Positions 47,603-55,271 of a DNA stretch of 64,000 nt are shown here, piece by piece. Position numbers and translations under genes: made by a program. Numbering within the stretch: position 1 is the stretch's first letter; every line of letters starts with the position of its first letter. Source of the stretch: Segatella hominis. Its GTDB lineage: Bacteria; Bacteroidota; Bacteroidia; Bacteroidales; Bacteroidaceae. The stretch spans positions 1,611,501 to 1,675,500 of the forward strand of contig NZ_CP137559.1 of the NCBI RefSeq assembly GCF_019249725.2, written 5' to 3'. The notes beneath the pieces are model-generated. The model searched no databases, was not told the DNA's origin, and worked only from the letters and a program-made list of their open reading frames with translations.

Positions 47603-48550
47603 TTATTTCAGTTCGTCTAAGTAATAACTGATTCTTCCTCCCTCATCACCTATCTGCACATTGGCATCATACCAGGAGATAATCTGGAGCTTGTAATATC
47701 TCTCGCCATCCCACGAACGGATTACGTAGGTATGGAAAGAAGGAGTATATACTGGAGGTGGACCAGAGAAGGTCATTGCCTTTTCGAGCACCGGATTGCC
47801 GCTTACCAACTGCTTGGCAGGTCCGTTGTTCGGGTCGAACCAAGGGTTCTCTTTCATATCCAGTTTGTTGGCGATGCAATACTTGTTCCAGTCGTTCTGC
47901 GACATGGTGACATAGACGCTTGCTGAATCATCCACGGCGAAAGTCATGTTGTGTTCAGCCAGATAAGCATCCACCTGCGCCTTGCTCGTCCACTTGTCAT
48001 ATTCGCCATAGCCCAGGTCGGCAGCACCGCCCTTGCCTATGCCGCTTGTTCCACTGTTGGTTCGCAGCTGGTAACCATCAAAGGCAAGGTCCCACTCCGT
48101 AGCAGAATAAGCCATCGTATTGGGGTCATCCTCCATGTTCTCCATCACCATAATGCTGCTTGCCTGGCACTTCACCGTCTTATAGGTTAACTTGCCTGTA
48201 GCTTGATTCTTGGTAAAGATGGTATCGCCGTTTGCATCACGCTCTGCATCCTCGAAGATGTTCTTCTGCACACCTTCGCTCCAATACTTTACCAATTTTG
48301 TAGTGCCGTTGTAATGGAAATACTCCTCTATTGGCTTGCCATCAATAAAGGCGATGACACTCTGGTTAGGATTCAGCACATTATAGCGATGTCCCGTCTT
48401 CAGGTCGAAATAGAGCCAGTCGTTGGTAACACCCGTGCTATAACCTGTTTTTCGGGGCAAGGTATGACCTGTGAAGTCCTCAGCCTCATAAGATACGCAG
48501 CTCGTCATTGCGGCTGCCATACCTATTATATATAGCAATGCTTTCTTCAT
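47603..48550 (-). CDS. HmuY-family haem-binding lipoprotein
   Basis: A 315-residue lipoprotein with signal and lipobox (MAAAMTSC). It resembles HmuY, the Porphyromonas haemophore: a central AYSATEWDLAFDGYQLRTNSG segment near residue 150, a GKGGAADLGYGEYD glycine-rich stretch and a C-terminal TYVIRSWDGERYYKLQIISWY strand pair. The two haem-ligand histidines of HmuY are not conserved as a family, and I cannot place them here. It begins at a TAATG overlap with the truncated receptor gene upstream, as hmuY and hmuR are linked in relatives. With the receptor broken, this protein is either an orphan or works with a receptor elsewhere. Confidence 0.72.
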   Translation of the reverse strand: MKKALLYIIGMAAAMTSCVSYEAEDFTGHTLPRKTGYSTGVTNDWLYFDLKTGHRYNVLNPNQSVIAFIDGKPIEEYFHYNGTTKLVKYWSEGVQKNIFEDAERDANGDTIFTKNQATGKLTYKTVKCQASSIMVMENMEDDPNTMAYSATEWDLAFDGYQLRTNSGTSGIGKGGAADLGYGEYDKWTSKAQVDAYLAEHNMTFAVDDSASVYVTMSQNDWNKYCIANKLDMKENPWFDPNNGPAKQLVSGNPVLEKAMTFSGPPPVYTPSFHTYVIRSWDGERYYKLQIISWYDANVQIGDEGGRISYYLDELK

Positions 48551-49246
48551 TATTTTTTCTTTCTAAATGCTTTTACCAATTCATCTACCAACACTTCCAC
48601 CTGCACATGCGCCTTGGCTCCTGCCGTGGCTGGCACGTTAAACATGGTGATGCCCGAACCCAGGGTCTTTGGCACATAGTTAAAGATGTTATCCACACCC
48701 ACCGTCACCTTCACCTTATTACAGAAGGTCTGAATCACTGACAGGTTGCACAATACATACTGAGGCAACTGGCAGCGGAAGTAGGCATCGTGGCTCTCAC
48801 CGTTTACAGAGAGTCGGTCCTGCACATCAAACTTCTTCTCACCCATGTAGCTTGCCGAGAAGGTGGCGCCCAGTCGGTAGTTCTTCTTGTTGTACTTATA
48901 GTCGAGGCTCGCCGTAGCTGCATGAGGCGAAGTGGTGTTCACCTGGATGCCATCCGTCTTGCTCACGTTCACGTAGCTGTAGGTGGCATTCATCGTGAAG
49001 TGGTTGAGGAAGTGCCAGCGCATGATGGTCTCCAGTCCGATGAGGTTCTGCTTGGCGAGGTTGGTGTATTCAAAGTTATACTGCATGTCGTAGATGCGCC
49101 ATACGCCCTCGGTCTTCACAAGGTTGAGGTCGGCCTGGTCGGTGGTTCTTACCCTCTCGTTTTGCCTGGTTGATACGTGATTTAGCCTGGTTGATTTCAA
49201 GGAGGTTGCTGTTCACGGAACGCATGGTAATGCTGTAGTTAATCAT
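48550..49246 (-). pseudogene. Truncated HmuR-like TonB receptor fused to a foreign 5' end
   Basis: The frame from about 49180 to 48550 encodes only the last 200 residues of a TonB-dependent barrel (EYTNLAKQNLIGLETIMRW, TMNATYSYVNVSKTDG, VTVGVDNIFN); plug, signal peptide and two thirds of the barrel are missing. In another frame, an ATG at 49246 opens MINYSITMRSVNSNLLEINQ, which does not look like a receptor but resembles, from memory, the N-terminus of small HU-like DNA-binding proteins in Bacteroidales. That frame runs 57 codons and stops at 49076 inside the receptor part. A promoter box for the chimera is intact at 49416-49423. I infer a deletion that removed the end of one gene and the beginning of hmuR. 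Confidence 0.65.
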
Positions 49247-49415
49247 ACTTTGTGTGTGTTTTGATGGTTGATATTTCAATTCCCCAGAAACCCCGTTTCT
49301 TGTCCTTCTTTTGGTCGTTATTGATGTCCGGCGCCTGACATCAATCGTGCCTCAAATGTGTCGTCTGTAAAGACCGACTTTCGGTACAAGAGAAGCTTTC
49401 TTTCGATTGCTGGTG

Positions 49416-49423
49416 CAAAGGTA
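49416..49423 (-). promoter_or_regulatory. Promoter -7 box of the chimeric receptor remnant
   Basis: TACCTTTG followed by CAC on the minus strand, 170 bases ahead of the ATG at 49246. The long leader contains a hairpin with ATTGATGTC arms. Confidence 0.6.
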
Positions 49424-49586
49424 CAACAATTTGGAGTTGAAAACAAATTTTTCCGCTACAGATTTTTTAGGGGTGTCTGTAAGTGTCTGACAGATAGTGC
49501 TTTACAATGATATTTCGGAAATCAATTGCTGCATTTTGACTGATTTTGAAGAAAATGAAGGCTTGTGACTCAGAATTTTAGAAAAG

Positions 49587-49742
49587 CGGTCATTTGGTCA
49601 TGGTCATGTTCGGTCAAAATCGTTTTCGGGAGCGCTCGGTCATCCTATAATATAATATAAATATATATTTATATTATATTATAGACCATTTTGACCGATT
49701 CAAATTTCATTTTGACCGAAAATGACTTTGACCAAATGACCG
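49587..49742. repeat. 156-bp two-tier palindrome with GGTCA repeats
   Basis: Outer arms 49587-49620 and 49709-49742 pair at 31 of 34 positions, beginning with the exact 14-mer CGGTCATTTGGTCA. Next come 25 unpaired bases on each side, then a perfect 38-bp palindrome of A and T only at 49646-49683. Both tiers have the same centre (49664.5). The pentamer GGTCA or its complement recurs about nine times. No ORF is inside. It could be a MITE, an operator or replication-type site, or a long hairpin RNA. Confidence 0.85.
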
Positions 49743-50086
49743 GATTTTGTTTTCTTCATAGCAAGTGTATTAGTACATAAGATGTAATTAGAAGTCTTTG
49801 ATTATCAGCGTGTTATATGATTATTGAAACCCTCTTTTCTCTCCTGAAAAATCTTATTCTTATATGCTCCTGTCTCTCAAATTCTATGAAAATCCATGTT
49901 CAATATCCATTTCTTGCCTATCATTTTGTTGTATTTCTTTACTAAAACTGCATTTGGGGGTACTTTTTTTTGCATTTCTGCTTCATTTTTTCGCCATTTT
50001 CGAGGGTCTTAAATCGCAAAAATAGCCTCAAAAATAACTTTTCCGTTAAAAAAAAAATAAAATTCGATATTATATAAAAGATTTAT

Positions 50087-50094
50087 TATCTTTG
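50087..50094 (+). promoter_or_regulatory. Orphan promoter -7 box
   Basis: TATCTTTG followed by CC in an AT-rich context like the other promoters, but no credible plus-strand gene follows before the convergent thioredoxin gene ends at 50443. Confidence 0.45.
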
Positions 50095-50442
50095 CCATAA
50101 GATATGAAATACGGAACATTTTAGATGCTGATAAATCATATAGAGTGAATCAGAACCAATCCAAAGAATAGAGCTAAGTGCCTTGTTATGAAGTACTTAT
50201 AAGTTCTTTGCTATGGAAGACAGAATTATCTGTTGGCAGTAAAACGTAAATTAGTGAGGGAACAATTATTGTGTATTTATACTATGATAAGAAATCCCTA
50301 TTTATGGAGCGTTTTTCGGCTTATTCTTTCACTTAAGAGCTCAAAACTGCGGATTTTTTCACTAAAACCCCTTATTTTTAAGCTCAAATATATAGGTTTT
50401 CAGGAGCGAAATCGTGATGTATAGTAAATATTTAAGACCTCT

Positions 50443-50937
50443 TTACTTTTTCATCACTTTCCCGATAATCTCCTCGAAATCTTCCTTCTGCATGGCACCC
50501 ATCTGCATGGTGGGATTGCCCTTCAGCGGGATGAAGAGGAAGGTAGGAATGCTGCGGATGCCGAAGACGGAAGCCAACTCGGGTTCCTGATCGATATCCA
50601 CCTTATAGAAATCTATCTTGCCGGCATATTTCCCGGCAAGAGATTCTACTATGGGAGCCATCATCTTACAAGGTCCACACCAAGTGGCATAGAAATCAAT
50701 GATGGCAGGACGGGAGCCTGCAAACACCCACTCATCGGGATGAGACTCGTAATCCATGATTTTCTTTTTGAAGTCAGAAGCGGTGAGCACATTCACCTTT
50801 CCCAAAGCGACAGTTTTCTCCTTTTGTGCCACCTGCGCCTTATTTGACGCCTTCTTCGTACAACCCACAAAACAAATAGGAAGAACTATAAAAAACAGCA
50901 AAAACGCCTGCTTGAAACTGGTATGAATATTCATCAT
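50443..50937 (-). CDS. Thioredoxin-fold lipoprotein
   Basis: A 164-residue exported thioredoxin. The signal peptide ends in a lipobox (LPICFVGC, Cys about 26), followed by a linker and a thioredoxin domain with the active site ATWCGPCKMMAP near residue 90 and the cis-proline SIPTFLF. Such proteins reduce disulphides in the periplasm or on the envelope. Two ATGs lie at 50937 and 50934; a TTG further upstream is unlikely. The gene is transcribed from a box at 50999-51006 that is part of a dyad element. Confidence 0.85.
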   Translation of the reverse strand: MMNIHTSFKQAFLLFFIVLPICFVGCTKKASNKAQVAQKEKTVALGKVNVLTASDFKKKIMDYESHPDEWVFAGSRPAIIDFYATWCGPCKMMAPIVESLAGKYAGKIDFYKVDIDQEPELASVFGIRSIPTFLFIPLKGNPTMQMGAMQKEDFEEIIGKVMKK

Positions 50938-50994
50938 AAGCAATTTATTGTTTAAGTCTATTATACTTTATTATTATACTCTATCTATTTTTCT

Positions 50995-51073
50995 TATGCA
51001 AAGATAATGCAAACGAGCGCAATGAAAACTTGTTTTCATATTGCCGAGTGCAGCTTATCTTATGCAAAGATAA
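50995..51073. repeat. Dyad element with TATGCAAAGATAA at both ends
   Basis: TTATGCAAAGATAA occurs at about 50994 and TTATGCAAAGATAAG at about 51060, bracketing an imperfect hairpin (GCAATGAAAAC with GTTTTCATATTGC, 51019-51044). The right end also forms GCTTATCTT/AAGATAAGC. Both copies include a minus-strand TATCTTTG box (50999-51006, 51065-51072). It resembles dispersed extragenic repeats of this group. Confidence 0.6.
50999..51006 (-). promoter_or_regulatory. Promoter -7 box of the thioredoxin lipoprotein
   Basis: TATCTTTG followed by CAT on the minus strand, 62 bases ahead of the ATG; a second identical box lies at 51065-51072. Confidence 0.55.
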
Positions 51074-51188
51074 GCAAAAAAATGAAAGATTTCTCTCTTT
51101 TTAATCATTTTTATATTCTAATCCTAAACAGACAAGAAAGATATGTTAAATCTTCTTTACAAATCATACAACCAATTGTTTTTTTCCG

Positions 51189-51196
51189 TATCTTTA
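51189..51196 (+). promoter_or_regulatory. Promoter -7 box of ald
   Basis: TATCTTTA, one base off the usual TAnnTTTG, 41 bases ahead of the ATG at 51237. Confidence 0.4.
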
Positions 51197-51236
51197 GACC
51201 GTTAAAATAATGTCTAACCTTTTAAAACCAAATGTC

Positions 51237-52343
51237 ATGAAAATAGGTATTCCAAAAGAAATCAAGAATAATGAGAACCGCGTGGGAATGACCCCTGCTG
51301 GAGTAGCTGAGTTCATTCTTCATGGTCATGAAGTAGTAGTACAACACACTGCTGGCGAAAACAGCGGTTTTGCTGATGAAGAGTATATAAAGGTTGGAGC
51401 AAAAATCCTTCCCGACATTCAGAGTGTTTACCGAGAAGCAGAAATGATAGTCAAGGTAAAGGAACCAATCGCTGAGGAATATCCCCTCATCCACAAAGAC
51501 CAGCTGGTATTTACCTACTTCCATTTCGCCTGCGACAGAGCTCTTACCGACGCTATGATCAAGAGCGGTGCCGTATGTCTTGCCTATGAAACCGTGGAAA
51601 CTGATGACCATCATCTGCCTCTGCTCATTCCGATGAGCGAAGTAGCTGGAAGAATGGCCACCATCAATGGCGCATACTACCTCCAGAAAAACAAGGGAGG
51701 AAAAGGCAAACTCATAAGCGGAGTGCCTGGAGTAAACCGTACTAAAGTTCTGATACTGGGCGGCGGAACCGTAGGAGAGGCTGCTGCAAGAATGGCTGCC
51801 GGACTGGGAGCTGACGTATGGATTACAGATATCAGTCTGCCTCGTCTTCGCCAACTGGAGATGGAACTACCTATCAATGTACATACACTCTACTCCAATG
51901 AGCACAATATTCGAAAGGCATTGCCTGATGTTGATCTTGTGGTGGGCAGCGTACTTGTTCCAGGTGATAAAGCCCCTCATCTTATCACGAAGGACATGTT
52001 GAAATTGATGGAACCTGGCACCGTACTTGTGGATGTAGCTATTGACCAAGGTGGTTGCTTCGAAACATCCCATCCTACCACCCATTCCGATCCTATCTAC
52101 ATAATAGATGGCATCGTACATTACGCCGTAGCCAACATTCCTGGAGCCGTACCTCATACTTCTACTACAGCTTTGACCAATGCCACGTTGAAGTACGCCA
52201 TAGCTCTTGCCGACAAGGGATGGAAACAGGCTTGCAAAGACAACAAGGCTCTGTATCGGGGACTGAACATCGTAAATGGGAAGATTGTCTTCAAGGCAAT
52301 AGCCGATGTTTTCGGATTGGAGTACGAAGAAATAGCTCTATAA
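51237..52343 (+). CDS. ald: Alanine dehydrogenase
   Basis: A 368-residue NAD-dependent enzyme interconverting alanine with pyruvate and ammonia. Landmarks: MKIGIPKEIKNNENRVGMTP (substrate Arg and Lys region), VKVKEPIAEEYPLI with the catalytic Lys, YFHFACDRALTDAM with the catalytic His, and the NAD fold VLILGGGTVGEAAARMAAGLGADV. C-terminal DQGGCFETSHPTTH matches the family. An ATG 27 bases earlier (51210) is possible, but family similarity starts at 51237. An IS copy is inserted 45 bases after the stop, separating the gene from its probable terminator at 53998. Confidence 0.93.
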   Translation: MKIGIPKEIKNNENRVGMTPAGVAEFILHGHEVVVQHTAGENSGFADEEYIKVGAKILPDIQSVYREAEMIVKVKEPIAEEYPLIHKDQLVFTYFHFACDRALTDAMIKSGAVCLAYETVETDDHHLPLLIPMSEVAGRMATINGAYYLQKNKGGKGKLISGVPGVNRTKVLILGGGTVGEAAARMAAGLGADVWITDISLPRLRQLEMELPINVHTLYSNEHNIRKALPDVDLVVGSVLVPGDKAPHLITKDMLKLMEPGTVLVDVAIDQGGCFETSHPTTHSDPIYIIDGIVHYAVANIPGAVPHTSTTALTNATLKYAIALADKGWKQACKDNKALYRGLNIVNGKIVFKAIADVFGLEYEEIAL

Positions 52344-52481
52344 TCCCTCCACAACAGAAAAAATCATTTTCTGCTTGCATATTAAAAACTAAAGTTTCGC
52401 AAGTGAAAATTCACAAGCGTGATTTAACGTAATTTTGGAATAAAAAAGGCTCTGAAGTTTGTATAACTCACAGAAAATGAG

Positions 52482-52489
52482 TATCTTTA
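52482..52489 (+). promoter_or_regulatory. Transposase promoter
   Basis: TATCTTTA with a TTTG at 52458-52461 about 20 bases upstream, giving both -33 and -7 elements. It lies between the two arms of the inverted repeat. Confidence 0.45.
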
Positions 52490-52524
52490 TAATCGCTAAA
52501 CAATAAAGATAAAACTTCAAAGCC

Positions 52525-53964
52525 GTGAGCAAATATACAAAAATTATTTCAGATCTGCGAAGCTTTTTCGCAAAAAATGACGATAATCGTGCAATTAAGT
52601 GCATTATGGGTGTGATGGAACATATAAATATACGCTCCAGCCAGATTGGAGTAGAGAAGAAAGAGAACTGCAAGTTCACCACTTTGCAGGTACTCAACCT
52701 CCTCATGCTCTTCCCGTTCTTCGTAGTCAAGAATGCGAGTCGATACTCCAACTCGTCCTTGAGTAAATTGTTCAATTGTGATAAAGACATGTTCTATCGT
52801 TTTATGAATGATGGCAACGTCAAGTGGCGCAAGTTACTATATGCAATGAATCTTCAGCTGATAAAGAAGATATCAAGCAGCACAACTGTTCATCATGACA
52901 AGCCGGTTTGTTTGATTATTGATGATACTGATGCACCTAAGACTGGTATGACGACCGAACTCATAGGAAGAATCTGGTCTCATGTTCATCAAAAGAGCAT
53001 CCTTGGTTATAAGTGTCTGACCATGATGTTGTCCGATGGCGTTAGCCAGCTCTTTCTCGATTTTTCTCTTCATGGTGAGGAGGGAAAGGACAAGCAAAAG
53101 GTTCAGGGACTTACTGCTAAGCAACGCAAAGCTCGCTATACCGAGGACCACGAAGGGCAAGCGGTAAAAGATCGTGTGGATGAATATCTGATGAAGAAGA
53201 CAGACAAGGCCATAGATATGGTCAAGTATGCCATCAAGCGAGGTGTTCGCTTTGATTACTTGCTCGTAGATAGCTGGTTTACAAACACTAAGCTTGTGCG
53301 TTTCATTTCCAGCAGACATATCAAGTGTCACCTGTTGGGCATGATTAAACTGGGCAAAACCAACTATGCAACGAAGCATGGCAAGATGAATGCCAAGCAA
53401 ATCATCAAGCACCTGCAAAAGGAGAAGGCATGCAAACACAACAAAATACTTCGCTGTACCTATTGTACAATGGACGTTAAGTTGGATGGTGTGCCAGTCC
53501 GTTTGTTCTTTTGCAAACGAGGACGCAAGGGAAACTGGAATGGGTTGTTGACCACAGACCTTTCTCTTAGCTTCCTTGAAGCGTATCGTATTTATGCCAG
53601 ACGATGGGCTACCGAAGTTGCATACAAGGATTGCAAGACCTTGCTGAACTTTGGTAAATGCCAGTCTGTACATTTTGCCGCTCAAATTGCTAGCTTCACT
53701 TTGACAATGATGCAGTATAACATCTTGTGTACAGTGAAGAGATTTGAAGCGTATGAAACCATCGGTGGTCTCTTTACAGAGGTTACCAATGACACTCTCG
53801 AGTTGTCCGTAACGGACAAGATATGGGCTATCATTTTGGACTTCGTTCTGGAAGCAGCAGAGCGTTACTCTATAGATGCTACAGAGTTGCTGGCAGATTT
53901 CATCGAAAGTAATCCTGTTGCCCATACGCTACGTAATATGTATATTTATAAACAAGCAAGTTGA
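52525..53964 (+). CDS. IS4-family DDE transposase
   Basis: A 479-residue transposase. The DDE core is visible: CLIIDDTDAPKTG near residue 135 (first Asp), DYLLVDSWFTN near residue 248 (second Asp) and RRWATEVAYKDCKTLLNFG near residue 365 (the YREK-like segment with Glu). The N-terminal region is basic and probably binds the inverted repeats. The start is GTG at 52525, directly after the right arm of the protecting inverted repeat. No frameshift or stop interrupts the gene, so it may be active. Confidence 0.88.
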   Translation: MSKYTKIISDLRSFFAKNDDNRAIKCIMGVMEHINIRSSQIGVEKKENCKFTTLQVLNLLMLFPFFVVKNASRYSNSSLSKLFNCDKDMFYRFMNDGNVKWRKLLYAMNLQLIKKISSSTTVHHDKPVCLIIDDTDAPKTGMTTELIGRIWSHVHQKSILGYKCLTMMLSDGVSQLFLDFSLHGEEGKDKQKVQGLTAKQRKARYTEDHEGQAVKDRVDEYLMKKTDKAIDMVKYAIKRGVRFDYLLVDSWFTNTKLVRFISSRHIKCHLLGMIKLGKTNYATKHGKMNAKQIIKHLQKEKACKHNKILRCTYCTMDVKLDGVPVRLFFCKRGRKGNWNGLLTTDLSLSFLEAYRIYARRWATEVAYKDCKTLLNFGKCQSVHFAAQIASFTLTMMQYNILCTVKRFEAYETIGGLFTEVTNDTLELSVTDKIWAIILDFVLEAAERYSIDATELLADFIESNPVAHTLRNMYIYKQAS

Positions 53965-53997
53965 TATTTATTCACTTGCGAAACTTCAGTTAAAAAT

Positions 53998-54044
53998 AAA
54001 AGACTCATCGTTGGGGAAAAATTGATTCCCTGCGATGAGTCTTT
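53998..54044. terminator. Bidirectional terminator, probably the original ald terminator
   Basis: A 12- to 13-bp stem (53998-54010 with 54033-54044) plus an inner GGGGAA/TTCCC pairing, flanked by A- and T-rich runs. It directly follows the right target-site copy, so the IS split ald from it; it also ends the convergent SIMPL gene. Confidence 0.75.
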
Positions 54045-54067
54045 ATTTTAGATAATCCGCCAAAGCA

Positions 54068-54781
54068 TTAATCCTTCAATGAATAAGTAACAGTAGTTAC
54101 TACTCTTACCTTTTTAATATAAGGAGTATTGGAATCACGGTCTTCAATAGAGAACTGCCCCTGATCCGCATTCATAATCTTGTCTATCTTGCTCTTACTG
54201 TTTTTAGCAAACTGCTCTGCGGTTTGCTCAGCATTTGCTATCGCCTCCTCCATCATTTTTGGTTTCATCTTGCGAAAGGCCACATATTCGTACTTTACAG
54301 GATTATCGTATCCTCCATCCACAATGGCGATACCTTTCTGGAGCAATTCTCCCTGCCGGGCAATAAGGCTCCTGATGAGTTTCACATTGTTGGAAGTGAC
54401 TGTGATGATGGAAGTAATATTATAGCGATAAGGCTGACGATTATCCCCATAGCGCTCAGCATTAAGATCGATGACCACCGGAGCATTCACATTGATTTCG
54501 CTCTCCTTCACTCCATTTGCGAGCAAGAACTGTCGGATGGTACTTGTCGTATGATTGATAGTCTGATAAAGATTAGGCAAATCATTACCTATTTCCTTCG
54601 AGAGGATAGGCCATGTCACCTTGTCGGCCTCCACTTCCTTTTCCGACAAGCCCTTTACCACAACCTTCCGATCCTTACCCGCCAAGCCTTCCAAACCTGA
54701 CTTGATACAATATCCAAGTGCAATGATGCCTATAGCTAAAATTGCCGCTTGCTTGATGCCTGTGCTGATATTCATAATCAT
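54068..54781 (-). CDS. SIMPL-domain protein (DUF541)
   Basis: A 237-residue protein with one N-terminal membrane anchor (AAILAIGIIALGYCIKSGL) and a periplasmic SIMPL/DUF541 domain. The domain's repeated beta-alpha units are seen at KVVVKGLSEKEVEADKVTWPI, YNITSIITVTSNNVKLIRSLI and EAIANAEQTAEQFAKNSKSKI. Members of this fold are membrane-attached and of unclear function; some bacterial ones bind outer-membrane or signalling partners. No neighbour helps. It converges with the IS element through the shared terminator. Confidence 0.8.
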   Translation of the reverse strand: MIMNISTGIKQAAILAIGIIALGYCIKSGLEGLAGKDRKVVVKGLSEKEVEADKVTWPILSKEIGNDLPNLYQTINHTTSTIRQFLLANGVKESEINVNAPVVIDLNAERYGDNRQPYRYNITSIITVTSNNVKLIRSLIARQGELLQKGIAIVDGGYDNPVKYEYVAFRKMKPKMMEEAIANAEQTAEQFAKNSKSKIDKIMNADQGQFSIEDRDSNTPYIKKVRVVTTVTYSLKD

Positions 54782-55010
54782 TCCTCCATATAGTTTAGTT
54801 GTGAATCATTTTTTCATGTTGTTAGTTTTTTCTGCGAATTTAATAAAAAAAACTATACGTTCGATAGATTGGGATAATATTTAAGACAGATTAACGCGAA
54901 CCGGTTAACAATCATTAATATTCAGCCAATAATTCTGTTAATAATTAGTTAAATATCAGCATCTTACAAAAAAAAACAGTTCTAAAAAATAAGAAGTTAG
55001 AAAAAAGCAG

Positions 55011-55018
55011 TATCTTTG
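55011..55018 (+). promoter_or_regulatory. Promoter -7 box upstream of queH
   Basis: TATCTTTG followed by CAA in an A-rich context, 253 bases ahead of the queH ATG, with a terminator between. Confidence 0.6.
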
Positions 55019-55021
55019 CAA

Positions 55022-55085
55022 TAGTTTTCGCATATATTTGGGCAAATGGGGGGTGTCGAGAGACTGTACCCCATTTGTTTTTTGT
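55022..55085 (+). ncRNA. Candidate short RNA or attenuated leader ending at an intrinsic terminator
   Basis: From the inferred start near 55022 to the T-run at 55078-55083 the transcript would be about 60 nt. It ends in a 9-bp stem CAAATGGGG/CCCCATTTG (55043-55051 with 55069-55077), a 17-nt loop and TTTTTTG. Either it is an independent small RNA or an attenuator for queH. I could not fit it to a preQ1 riboswitch. Confidence 0.4.
55043..55083 (+). terminator. Intrinsic terminator in the queH leader
   Basis: The 9-bp GC-containing stem is followed by six T residues, the classic form. No ORF ends just before it. Confidence 0.75.
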
Positions 55086-55147
55086 TTATATAAGACTATA
55101 TGTCAAACTACAAATAATAAATATAAACATTTCATTTAAATTCCATA

Positions 55148-55219
55148 ATGGAAACAACGGAGCGATTTGAAAGGAAATCAATGGATGGAGAGAACGAAAA
55201 TCCATTGAGGGATAGATAA
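55148..55219 (+). CDS. Short ORF in the queH leader
   Basis: A 23-codon ORF (METTERFERKSMDGENENPL..., stop TAA) between the terminator and queH. Rich in Glu and Arg; no similarity recognised. It may be chance. Confidence 0.2.
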   Translation: METTERFERKSMDGENENPLRDR

Positions 55220-55271
55220 GAAAACTATCGAGGAAATCAATAAACTCCATTTATAAAACAGAATAATTAAG

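Larger units (their letters stand above)
49247..50442. other. 1.2-kb non-coding region between the receptor remnant and the thioredoxin gene
   Basis: No convincing gene. Contents: a 9-bp-stem hairpin in the chimera leader (about 49323-49348), a promoter box on the minus strand (49416), repeated TGTCTG near 49475-49490, the 156-bp GGTCA palindrome (49587-49742), an AT-rich stretch, and an orphan plus-strand promoter (50087). A 63-codon frame at 50233-50424 has a TTG start and biased composition and is not accepted. Overall it looks like remains of an accessory cassette. Confidence 0.6.
52389..53989 (+). mobile_element. IS4-like insertion sequence, 1601 bp, with 7-bp target duplication
   Basis: Terminal inverted repeats of 19 bp match at 18 positions: CTAAAGTTTCGCAAGTGAA at 52389-52407 and its complement at 53971-53989. 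The flanks are TTAAAAA at 52382-52388 and TTAAAAA at 53990-53996, a perfect 7-bp direct repeat, although low in complexity. One intact transposase gene fills the element. An inverted repeat near the left end (52448-52460 with 52512-52524) masks the transposase start in read-through RNA. Intact ends and ORF suggest a recent insertion. Confidence 0.88.
54782..55271. other. 490-bp region upstream of queH
   Basis: AT-rich sequence near the SIMPL gene, then a promoter box (55011), an intrinsic terminator about 60 nt later (55043-55083), a 23-codon ORF (55148-55219) and short repeats of AAATCAAT/ATCCATTGA before queH. It appears to be a regulated leader or a separate small RNA gene. Confidence 0.5.

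Noticed and set aside
50233..50424. 63-codon frame starting with TTG in the 50-kb gap
   Set aside because: No family resemblance, weak start and biased composition; kept only as part of the orphan-promoter observation.
55022..55085. preQ1 riboswitch upstream of queH
   Set aside because: I could not match the compact preQ1-I loop and A-rich tail or the class II and III patterns; left as an unclassified attenuator or sRNA.
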